Shown here: positions 55,378-62,916 of the stretch, piece by piece
Layout: each line of letters begins with the position of its first letter
How positions within the stretch are numbered: the stretch's first letter is position 1
Assembly: GCF_018966525.1 (NCBI RefSeq)
Contig: NZ_CP076607.1
Span: 682,001 to 746,000, forward strand
DNA length: 64,000 nt
Origin: Paenibacillus sophorae
GTDB lineage: Bacteria; Bacillota; Bacilli; Paenibacillales; Paenibacillaceae
Direction of reading: 5' to 3'
Program-made: the position numbers and the translations under genes
Notes under the pieces: generated by a model
What the model was told of the DNA's origin: nothing
Databases searched by the model: none
The model's input: the letters and a program-made list of their open reading frames with translations, nothing else

Positions 55378-56316
55378 GTGGAAGCTCTGGCGCTGGAGCG
55401 CAAGCAAGAACAAAACCGTCAACTGCGTGAACGTCTCGAACAGCTTAAGAAGGAACGGAATGCCATCATTTTGGCTCACTATTATCAGCGCGATGAAATT
55501 CAGGAAGTTGCCGATTTTCGCGGCGACTCTTTTTTGCTGGCTCAAAAGGCCGCTGCAACGGAAGCGGAAGTTATCGTATTCTGCGGCGTTCATTTTATGG
55601 GTGAAAGTGCTAAAATCTTGGCTCCGGACAAGACGGTTCTTATCCCCGACGAGCGTGCCGGCTGCCCTATGGCCGACATGGTCAATGTAGAAGGCCTTCG
55701 CAAGCTGAAAGCGAAGCATCCTAATGCCAAGGTGGTTACCTATATCAATTCCTCTGCCGAGATTAAAGCGGAGACGGATATATGCTGTACCTCTGCCAAT
55801 GCCGTTCGGGTCATTGAGTCGCTGGACGCGGAAGAGATCATTTGGGTTCCGGATAAGAATCTGGGGCATTATGTTCAGGAGAAAACCGGCAAAAAGCTGA
55901 TTATTTGGGAAGGCTACTGCAACACGCATGATATGCTTACCGTCAAGGATGTCGTGGAAATGAAGGCCAAATACCCGAAAGCCCAGTTCGTGGTTCATCC
56001 TGAATGCCGTCCGGAGGTCGTGGCTATGGGTGACTTTGTCGGCAGCACTACCGCCATTATCGATTACTGCAAGAAATCGGACTGCCGGGAATTTATTGTG
56101 GGAACCGAAGACGGGACAGGCTACCAGCTGCGTAAGGACAGTCCGGATAAAGACTTCCATTTTGCTTCTAAGTTCCTGGTTTGTCCTAATATGAAAGTTA
56201 ACAATCTCAAAAAATTGGTAAAATGTCTGGAGACGATGAAGCCGCAGATTTATGTGCCGCCAACTATCGCAGACAAAGCCAGACAATCCCTAGAGCGCAT
56301 GCTACAAGTCAAGTAG
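55378..56316 (+). CDS. nadA: Quinolinate synthase NadA
   Basis: NadA condenses iminoaspartate with dihydroxyacetone phosphate to quinolinate using a [4Fe-4S] cluster. The 312-residue protein has the N-terminal ILAHYYQRDEIQEVADFRGD and conserved cysteines in FCGVHFMGE, DICCTSANAV and VVHPECRPEV for the cluster. It starts with GTG, after AAGGGGG at a somewhat long spacing. First gene of a nadA-nadB-nadC unit inserted between ftsH and coaX. Confidence 0.96.
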   Translation: MEALALERKQEQNRQLRERLEQLKKERNAIILAHYYQRDEIQEVADFRGDSFLLAQKAAATEAEVIVFCGVHFMGESAKILAPDKTVLIPDERAGCPMADMVNVEGLRKLKAKHPNAKVVTYINSSAEIKAETDICCTSANAVRVIESLDAEEIIWVPDKNLGHYVQEKTGKKLIIWEGYCNTHDMLTVKDVVEMKAKYPKAQFVVHPECRPEVVAMGDFVGSTTAIIDYCKKSDCREFIVGTEDGTGYQLRKDSPDKDFHFASKFLVCPNMKVNNLKKLVKCLETMKPQIYVPPTIADKARQSLERMLQVK

Positions 56317-56355
56317 CATGCGCTACTCTTTCATTGAAACAGGTGAAAAGTGGTC

Positions 56356-57972
56356 ATGATTCCACAGTATTTGGTTGATTTCGACCTGCGGGAGCTTCCC
56401 ACCGTCGAGACGGATTGCATTGTCATCGGTTCCGGCATCGCCGGACTGTTCACAGCGATCAAAGCCAGCGAGGATCGGCGGGTCATAATGATTACGAAGA
56501 AATCGCTGATGGAGAGCAACACGCGTTATGCCCAGGGAGGCATCGCCGCTGTAATCTCGGAAGACGATTCCCCGCTGTATCATCGGCAGGATACTCTGAT
56601 GGCCGGGGCCGGACTGTGTTCCTCGGCTGCTGTAGATGCACTCGTCAATGAAGGTCCGTATGGCGTGCGTGAACTGATCCGGCTAGGAACCCTTTTTGAC
56701 AAGGAGAACGGCGTTTTGGCGCTGACGCAGGAAGGAGCGCACAGCCACCGGCGGATTCTGCACGCCAACGGAGATGCAACCGGCTATGAAATTGTACGAG
56801 CGCTGGTTCAGCAGGTATTGGAACACCACAATATTGAGGTGTGGGATGATCACTATGTGATCGACCTGGTTACGGAAGACGGTGAGTGCGTCGGAGCGCT
56901 TGTACAAAAACCGAACGGAGAGCGCCTCTTTCTGAAGGGGGCCGCGACAATTCTCTGTTCAGGCGGAGCGGGTCAGCTGTACCGCTATACGACCAATCCC
57001 GAGGTCGCGACAGGCGACGGGGTAGCGATTGCTTACCGGGCGGGAGCGCATATCCGCGATATGGAATTTATTCAGTTCCACCCGACGGCGCTCAGTTATC
57101 CCGGCGCCCCCCGGTTTCTGATTTCGGAGGCGGTGCGGGGCGAAGGAGCTGTCCTGCGCAATATCCGGGGCGAACGTTTTATGGAGCGGTATCATGAGCT
57201 GCTGGAGCTTGCGCCGCGCGATATCGTCGCCCGGGCGATTGTCAGCGAGATGGAAGAGACGAAATCGACTTTTGTCTACTTGGACATTACTCATGAATCC
57301 GCGGAAATGGTGAAGCGCCGGTTCCCGACGATATATGAGACCTGCATCGGCTATGGTCTGGACATTACAAGCGACTGGATTCCTGTGGCTCCGGCTGCCC
57401 ACTATTTGATGGGGGGCATCAAGACCGACCTGAACGGGGAGAGCAGTATTCCAAGGCTTTTTGCCTGCGGCGAGGTATCGTCCACAGGCGTGCATGGCGC
57501 GAACCGGCTGGCAAGCAACTCGCTCTCGGAAGCGGTCGTCTTCGGACAGCGTATTGTTGAGCGGATCCGCAGCCTGCCGAAACTCGATGAGAGAGATCTA
57601 TCCGCGGGCTGTGATTTGGGCCGCCATGAACATCCGACGCAGGCAATCGTCGAACGCCGCCTGAAGCTGCAGAAGATCATGGTCCGCTATGTCGGACTGC
57701 GGCGGAATGAGGAGATGCTGTCCAAAGGGCTCGAAGAGCTGAAGCGGCAGCTGCCGATTTTTGGGGCGGCGCTGACCAAGCGCGAAGAATATGAATTTGC
57801 CAATATGCTGACCTGCAGCCTGCTTGTCACGGAATCGGCGTTGACACGCGAGGAGAGCAGGGGAGCCCATTACCGCGAAGATTTTCCGCAGCGGGATGAT
57901 GAGTATTGGCGTAAGCATTTGCTCCAGATTCGCGAACTGGGCATAGTGGAGGAGACAAGCGATGATGTTTAA
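56356..57972 (+). CDS. nadB: L-aspartate oxidase NadB
   Basis: NadB oxidises L-aspartate to iminoaspartate, the first step of de novo NAD synthesis. The FAD-binding GxGxxG is in CIVIGSGIAGLFTAIKA, and the flavin/substrate region has MGGIKTDLNGESSIPRLFAC, GEVSSTGVHGANRLASNSL. ATG 56356 follows AGGTGA by nine bases (538 residues); GTG 56350 is in frame but too close. The stop overlaps nadC by eleven bases, so translation is coupled. Confidence 0.96.
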   Translation: MIPQYLVDFDLRELPTVETDCIVIGSGIAGLFTAIKASEDRRVIMITKKSLMESNTRYAQGGIAAVISEDDSPLYHRQDTLMAGAGLCSSAAVDALVNEGPYGVRELIRLGTLFDKENGVLALTQEGAHSHRRILHANGDATGYEIVRALVQQVLEHHNIEVWDDHYVIDLVTEDGECVGALVQKPNGERLFLKGAATILCSGGAGQLYRYTTNPEVATGDGVAIAYRAGAHIRDMEFIQFHPTALSYPGAPRFLISEAVRGEGAVLRNIRGERFMERYHELLELAPRDIVARAIVSEMEETKSTFVYLDITHESAEMVKRRFPTIYETCIGYGLDITSDWIPVAPAAHYLMGGIKTDLNGESSIPRLFACGEVSSTGVHGANRLASNSLSEAVVFGQRIVERIRSLPKLDERDLSAGCDLGRHEHPTQAIVERRLKLQKIMVRYVGLRRNEEMLSKGLEELKRQLPIFGAALTKREEYEFANMLTCSLLVTESALTREESRGAHYREDFPQRDDEYWRKHLLQIRELGIVEETSDDV

Positions 57973-58837
57973 CGGATATAACGAACAGCTGGTGCAATCC
58001 ATCAAGAACTGGCTAAAGGAAGATGTCGGCTCCGGTGATGTGACCACACTGACGACGATTGCGCCCGGACATCAGTCCAAAGGGATTATTCATGCAAAAG
58101 AAGAAGGCGTGGTCTGCGGCATTCCCGTCGCGGAGCTGGTATTCGAGGTCGTCGATCCCGGTCTGTCCTTTACCTCATTCGTAAAGGAAGGCGAACGTGT
58201 GGCGAAGGGAACCGTGATTGCAGAAGTGGAGGGCAGCACCCACTCGATTTTGACCGGAGAGCGGCTTGCTCTGAATTTAATGCAGCGGCTTTCGGGAGTG
58301 GCGACGCGGACAGCTTCGTTCGTGCAGGCGCTGGATGGGCTGCCGGCGAAGCTGGTGGATACGCGCAAGACTACGCCCGGACACCGGATGCTGGAGAAAT
58401 ACGCGGTGCGCGTCGGCGGAGGCGCCAATCACCGTTTCGGCTTATACGATGCCGTTATGATCAAGGATAATCATATAAAAGGTGCGGGGGGTATTCAGAA
58501 GGCTGTCAGCAGAGCCCGGGCCAACATTCCGCATACCATGACGATTGAAGTGGAAACGGAAAGCCTGGAACAGGTGGAAGAGGCGCTGGCCGCAGGCGCG
58601 GATATTATTATGCTGGATAACATGTCTCTTGAATTAATGACAGAGGCTGTGCGCAAAATTAAGACGAAGGCGCCGCATATTAAGACGGAGGCTTCGGGAA
58701 ATGTATCGCTGGAAACGGTGCGCGGCATCGCAGAAACGGGCGTCGATGTTATCTCCGTTGGACGGCTCACTTATTCCTTTTCCAGTTTGGATATCAGTCT
58801 GGATCTGAATGAGAAGAAGGAGGGCGGCTTGTCATGA
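57962..58837 (+). CDS. nadC: Nicotinate-nucleotide pyrophosphorylase (carboxylating) NadC
   Basis: NadC converts quinolinate and PRPP to nicotinate mononucleotide. The 291-residue protein has EDVGSGDVTT at the N-terminus, VDTRKTTPGHRMLEKYAVRV, GGANHRFGLYDAVMIKDNH and the barrel segments EVETESLEQVEEAL and IMLDNMS. GGAGGAG lies eight bases before the first of two adjacent ATG codons. Overlaps nadB at its start and coaX at its end. Confidence 0.97.
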   Translation: MMFNGYNEQLVQSIKNWLKEDVGSGDVTTLTTIAPGHQSKGIIHAKEEGVVCGIPVAELVFEVVDPGLSFTSFVKEGERVAKGTVIAEVEGSTHSILTGERLALNLMQRLSGVATRTASFVQALDGLPAKLVDTRKTTPGHRMLEKYAVRVGGGANHRFGLYDAVMIKDNHIKGAGGIQKAVSRARANIPHTMTIEVETESLEQVEEALAAGADIIMLDNMSLELMTEAVRKIKTKAPHIKTEASGNVSLETVRGIAETGVDVISVGRLTYSFSSLDISLDLNEKKEGGLS

Positions 58838-59601
58838 TGCTGGCCGTGGATATCGGCAATACGAATATTGTGCTTGGGGTATACCGGCAGCGGGAACTCC
58901 TGCACCATTTCCGGCTGAGCACGGCGAGGCAATCGACTACGGATGAGTACGGGATTTTGATTCACAATTTGTTTAATATGTCGGGTCTGTCCGTTAAAAA
59001 TGTAGAAGGAGTCATCATTTCTTCCGTCGTACCTCCGCTCGTGCATGTATTCGTGGAAATGTGTGTCAAATATATCGGCAAAGAGCCGCTGGTAGTGGGG
59101 CCCGGAATCAAGACCGGGCTCAATCTGCGTTACGAGAACCCTCGGGAGGTCGGCGCGGACCGTATTGTGAATGCCGTGGCCGCCATAGAGCGTTATCAAT
59201 GTCCGCTTGTCGTCGTCGACTTTGGAACCGCCACAACATTCGACTGCATTGACGGAAGCGCCAATTATCTTGGAGGCGCCATTGTGCCGGGTATCGGCAT
59301 TTCCACCGAGGCGTTATATCAGCGGGCGTCCAAGCTCCCGAGAATCGAACTGGAGAAGCCCAAGAAAGTAATCGGCCGAAATACCGTGCATGCGATGCAG
59401 GCCGGGATTATTTTCGGCTATGCGGGGCAAGTAGAAGGCATTGTAAGGCGCATTAAGGCAGAGATGAACGCACCAAGACTGAAGGTCATCGCGACAGGAG
59501 GACTGGCGCCGATGATAGCTGGTGAGACGGACTGCATTGACGAGGTCAATTCGATGCTCACGCTGGAGGGGCTGCGCATTATTTACGATCGAAATCAATA
59601 A
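58834..59601 (+). CDS. coaX: Type III pantothenate kinase
   Basis: CoaX phosphorylates pantothenate, the first committed step to coenzyme A, and is insensitive to CoA feedback. The 255-residue ASKHA-fold enzyme has the phosphate loop AVDIGNTNIVLGVY, the catalytic ENPREVGADRIVNAVAA and DFGTATTFD. It starts within the end of nadC (ATGA) behind GAAGGAGGG, so CoA synthesis is coupled to NAD synthesis genes here. Confidence 0.97.
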   Translation: MMLAVDIGNTNIVLGVYRQRELLHHFRLSTARQSTTDEYGILIHNLFNMSGLSVKNVEGVIISSVVPPLVHVFVEMCVKYIGKEPLVVGPGIKTGLNLRYENPREVGADRIVNAVAAIERYQCPLVVVDFGTATTFDCIDGSANYLGGAIVPGIGISTEALYQRASKLPRIELEKPKKVIGRNTVHAMQAGIIFGYAGQVEGIVRRIKAEMNAPRLKVIATGGLAPMIAGETDCIDEVNSMLTLEGLRIIYDRNQ

Positions 59602-59639
59602 CATTGGGATTCAATTTATGACAGGAGGGCTAGGCACCT

Positions 59640-60521
59640 ATGCAAAATAAAAAAGACCGGTTGGTACGGGGAACAGCACTTGGCGGCAGGGTACGGGCTT
59701 TTGCGGTTCGCACGACAGAGCTTACAGCCGAGCTTCAGCGGAGGCATGATACTTATCCGACGGCTACGGCTGCGCTCGGACGTACGGTCACCGCAGCCGC
59801 CATGATGGGCGCTATGCTCAAAGGCAAGGAAATGATCAATATACAGATCAAAGGCGGCGGTCCGATCGGACAGATTGTCGCAGAGGCTAATGCGGAGGGT
59901 GAGGTTCGCGGCTATGTCCAGAATCCTCATGTCCATCTGCCGAGCAATAGTCTTGGCAAGCTGGACGTGGCAGGGGCGGTCGGAACCGATGGCTTTATGC
60001 ATGTCATCAAGGATCTCGGTCTGAAGGAGCCTTACCGCGGCAGTGTGCCGATTGTTTCCGGCGAGCTCGGCGACGATTTTACGTATTACTTTGCCGTTTC
60101 CGAGCAGACGAACTCTGCGGTAGGACTAGGTGTACTGGTTGATACGGATAACAGCGTCAAGGTGGCTGGCGGATTTATTATTCAACTGCTGCCGGGCCTG
60201 AGCGACGAGGAGATTACGGAAATCGAACAAAACTTAAGCTCGACACCTTCGGTTACAGCGCTGCTCGATCAGGGTATGGAACCGGAGGAGATGCTGAGCC
60301 GCATTTTGCCCGATACGGAAGTGCTGGACGAAATGGAAATCAGCTTTAAGTGTCATTGCTCCCGCGAGAAAGTGGAGCAGACTCTGGTAAGCCTCGGGAT
60401 GCATGAACTGGAGCAGATCATCGAGGAAGACGGTCAGGCCGAAGTGGTATGCCATTTCTGCAATGAAGCCTATTCTTTTAACAAGGCGGAACTGCAGGAA
60501 ATTCTCAATCAAGCGAAATAG
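59640..60521 (+). CDS. hslO: Redox-regulated chaperone Hsp33
   Basis: Hsp33 is activated by oxidation and holds unfolding proteins. The 293-residue protein has the substrate-binding core and the C-terminal redox switch with the four zinc cysteines in FKCHCSREKV and VVCHFCNEAY. AGGAGG precedes the ATG. Followed after 12 bases by the PpiC-type gene, an arrangement shared with B. subtilis (hslO-yacD). Confidence 0.96.
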   Translation: MQNKKDRLVRGTALGGRVRAFAVRTTELTAELQRRHDTYPTATAALGRTVTAAAMMGAMLKGKEMINIQIKGGGPIGQIVAEANAEGEVRGYVQNPHVHLPSNSLGKLDVAGAVGTDGFMHVIKDLGLKEPYRGSVPIVSGELGDDFTYYFAVSEQTNSAVGLGVLVDTDNSVKVAGGFIIQLLPGLSDEEITEIEQNLSSTPSVTALLDQGMEPEEMLSRILPDTEVLDEMEISFKCHCSREKVEQTLVSLGMHELEQIIEEDGQAEVVCHFCNEAYSFNKAELQEILNQAK

Positions 60522-60533
60522 GATCGTGTGGGA

Positions 60534-61469
60534 ATGACAAGACAGGAACGCGCTCTGCGCAAATCCGTTATTATTCTGGCTGGGTTCGTCCTGCTTCTTT
60601 CCGCCCTTCTCATATGGGAATGGCGCAAGGGAAAAGGGACGGAAGGGAACGACGAAGACGGAAAAATAATAGCGAAGGTTGCCGGCCAATCCATCTCGCT
60701 GCGGCAGTGGAGAGATGAGCTTCAAAAGAGACATGGCGATGAAGTACTGCTTGCCATGCTTAACCGGATCGCGCTTGAGAAGGAAGCCAAGAAACTCGGG
60801 ATCTCCGTCTCGGAGCAGGAAATCGACCGGGAATTGCAAGCAGCGGCTTCCGGATACGGCTCGGAGGAGCTGTATTACTCGCAGATGGAAACGGAGCTTG
60901 GCTTGTCCAAGGAGGAAGTCAGGGAAGAAACTGGCTACAGACTCCTGCTGCAAGCAGTGGCAACGACTGGAATTGTAATCGGAGACAAGGAAATCGATGA
61001 GTATTTGCAGCAGGATCCGGACCTTCTTCGCCCGGTCAAGGAGATCGAGCTGTCAATCATCAAGGTAAATTCCGAAAGGGAAGCGGAACGGGTACTGGAC
61101 CGATTGGAAGATGGTGAGGATTTTACCGATTTGGCAGAGGAGCTTTCAATTGATGAAGACAGCAGGCTTCGCGGAGGCCGGATCGGTACAGTGGAGGAAG
61201 ACAATCCTTTTTGGCCGCAGGAACTGCTTAAGACAGCGGCGGAGCTGGACCCCGGCGCTGTTGCTGGTCCGTTTCTGGTAGAAGGCGGTTATGCCGTTAT
61301 CCGGACAGACAAAGTAAACGTTCCGAAGATGCCGAGTGAACGGGAAATAAGAGAGCAGGTCCGCATGGAACTTGCCCTGGAACAGGCTCCGCCGCTGCAA
61401 AAGGTCGAGAATGATCTCCGCGCCAAATATGGTGCCGCAATAGATATTGACAAGGGACTTCAAGATTGA
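60534..61469 (+). CDS. yacD: Membrane-anchored PpiC-type foldase (YacD-like)
   Basis: The 311-residue protein has one N-terminal membrane segment (about residues 12-29, no lipobox), a SurA-like helical N-domain, and a parvulin domain (about residues 170-265, ELSIDEDSRLRGGRIGTVEE). It likely assists folding outside the membrane. ATG 60534 has a weak AGGA; GTG 60528 is an alternative. The cysK promoter lies inside the last 25 bases of this gene. Confidence 0.88.
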   Translation: MTRQERALRKSVIILAGFVLLLSALLIWEWRKGKGTEGNDEDGKIIAKVAGQSISLRQWRDELQKRHGDEVLLAMLNRIALEKEAKKLGISVSEQEIDRELQAAASGYGSEELYYSQMETELGLSKEEVREETGYRLLLQAVATTGIVIGDKEIDEYLQQDPDLLRPVKEIELSIIKVNSEREAERVLDRLEDGEDFTDLAEELSIDEDSRLRGGRIGTVEEDNPFWPQELLKTAAELDPGAVAGPFLVEGGYAVIRTDKVNVPKMPSEREIREQVRMELALEQAPPLQKVENDLRAKYGAAIDIDKGLQD

Positions 61470-61475
61470 TAAGAT
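61447..61475 (+). promoter_or_regulatory. Promoter of cysK
   Basis: TTGACA (61447-61452), 17 bp, TAAGAT (61470-61475). The -35 lies within the end of the upstream foldase gene. Transcription would start near 61482. Confidence 0.75.
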
Positions 61476-61490
61476 GAGATTAACGTAAAA

Positions 61491-61507
61491 CCTACTGATT
61501 TAGTCGG
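61491..61507 (+). promoter_or_regulatory. Candidate CymR operator of cysK
   Basis: CCTACTGATTTAGTCGG is an imperfect 17-bp palindrome (ACT-N5-AGT core) just after the predicted transcription start and resembles CymR (cysteine-metabolism repressor) sites, which control cysK in B. subtilis. The family match is from memory. Confidence 0.5.
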
Positions 61508-61707
61508 AATAGCACGGCAGCTTGTATCCCCACTGTGCAGCGCGCGGCTTGGCGTGCGGCGTTTCCTGGAACTTTCGGGGGCAGATCCGGTATGACCATG
61601 TTAAATTGAAGGCGGCCGCTGATGACCCAAGGGGCAAATGCTGAAGACTTATGTCACAAGTTACGCTATCTTCTATCTCGTTCATTATTCTAAGGAGGTT
61701 TTTGCTC

Positions 61708-62646
61708 ATGTCTAAAGTGGTCAACAATGTAACCGAACTAATTGGAGGTACCCCGCTTGTACGTCTGAACCGGATCGTGCCGGAAGGCGCTGCGGAAATC
61801 TATGTGAAGCTCGAATACCAGAACCCGGGCTCCAGCGTTAAGGACCGGATTGCGGTCAGCATTGTGGAAGAAGCCGAGAAGGAAGGCCGTCTGAAACCGG
61901 GAGATACGATCCTGGAGGCAACCAGCGGCAATACGGGTATCGGTCTGGCTATGGTAGCTGCGGCTAAAGGATACAAAGCCATTATCGTTATGCCTGAGAC
62001 GATGAGCTTGGAGCGCCGCAACCTGCTTCGCGCTTATGGTGCGGAATTGGTTCTGACTCCGGGATCAGAAGGCATGAACGGCGCAGTTAAGAAAGCCGAA
62101 GCCATTCTGGCTGAGAATCCGAGCTACTTTGTTGCCGAGCAGTTCAAGAATCCGGCCAACGTGAAGATTCACCGCGAAACGACGGGACCGGAAATCGTGG
62201 AAGCGATCGATTCGATCGGCGGGTCGTTGGACGCTTTCATCGCGGGTATTGGCACAGGCGGAACGATTACCGGCGCCGGCGAAGTGCTGAAAGATAAATA
62301 TCCGGACATCAAGATTTATGCGGTAGAGCCTGCGGCTTCGCCAATTCTTGCGGGCGGCAAACCGGGACCTCATAAAATTCAAGGTATCGGAGCCAACTTT
62401 ATCCCTGATATTCTGAATCAAAATGTTTACGATGAAATTATTCATGTTGAAAATGACGAAGCGTTTGATACAGCGCGCCGTGTAGCGAAAGAAGAGGGAA
62501 TCCTGTCCGGTATTTCTTCGGGAGCGGCGATTTTTGCAGCGATCAAAGTGGCTAAAGAACTGGGCGCTGGCAAACGCGTGGTTGCAATCGTTCCGAGTAA
62601 CGGCGAACGTTACCTCAGCACACCGCTGTACAACTACGAAGCTTAA
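61708..62646 (+). CDS. cysK: Cysteine synthase A (O-acetylserine sulfhydrylase)
   Basis: CysK makes cysteine from O-acetylserine and sulfide; its complex with CymR also regulates sulfur genes. The 312-residue PLP enzyme has the active-site lysine in NPGSSVKDRIAV, the TSGNTGIGLA loop and GIGTGGTITGAGEVL. AAGGAGG precedes the ATG 61708; an open frame upstream is not part of the family. A leader of about 220 bases separates promoter and gene, without T-box or S-box features that I can see. Confidence 0.97.
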   Translation: MSKVVNNVTELIGGTPLVRLNRIVPEGAAEIYVKLEYQNPGSSVKDRIAVSIVEEAEKEGRLKPGDTILEATSGNTGIGLAMVAAAKGYKAIIVMPETMSLERRNLLRAYGAELVLTPGSEGMNGAVKKAEAILAENPSYFVAEQFKNPANVKIHRETTGPEIVEAIDSIGGSLDAFIAGIGTGGTITGAGEVLKDKYPDIKIYAVEPAASPILAGGKPGPHKIQGIGANFIPDILNQNVYDEIIHVENDEAFDTARRVAKEEGILSGISSGAAIFAAIKVAKELGAGKRVVAIVPSNGERYLSTPLYNYEA

Positions 62647-62681
62647 ACCCTATTCTTTTAGAATAATACTATAATTGTACG

Positions 62682-62729
62682 AAAAAGAGCCTTGGACTTC
62701 CGCCTTTGAGCGGTTGTTAAAGGCTTTTT
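62682..62729 (+). terminator. Terminator of cysK
   Basis: AGCCTT pairs with AAGGCT, with an inner CCGC/GCGG helix, followed by T residues; the A run at the left completes the stem. Confidence 0.6.
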
Positions 62730-62737
62730 GCGTTGTG

Positions 62738-62777
62738 CATAAGCTTTTACGAGGATGGAGGAAGCCGTTTCTTATTG
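62738..62777 (+). repeat. Possible remnant of the dispersed two-stem repeat
   Basis: CATAAGCTTTTACGAGG followed by AAGCCGTTTCTTATTG recalls the CTTAT...CTACGAG...GCCGTTTCTTCTTG end of the repeat, with the middle deleted. The match is loose. Confidence 0.3.
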
Positions 62778-62847
62778 CATTTCGGTAGAGCCTGGCTGAG
62801 TAATCCTCTTATTCCAGGCAAAAATAAGCGCTACTTTTCGGATAGAC

Positions 62848-62877
62848 TTTTCAAAATTGCTGAAAATAAAGTATACT
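62848..62877 (+). promoter_or_regulatory. Weak candidate promoter of pabB
   Basis: TTTTCA (62848-62853), 18 bp, TATACT (62872-62877), 40 bases before pabB. Confidence 0.4.
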
Positions 62878-62916
62878 GACAGGCAAATAGCTATTGAGGC
62901 GTTTAGGAGGATGAAC

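Noticed and set aside
61508..61707. T-box or S-box riboswitch in the cysK leader
   Set aside because: No AGGGUGGNACCGCG T-box sequence, no SAM-I core and no antiterminator/terminator pair could be found.
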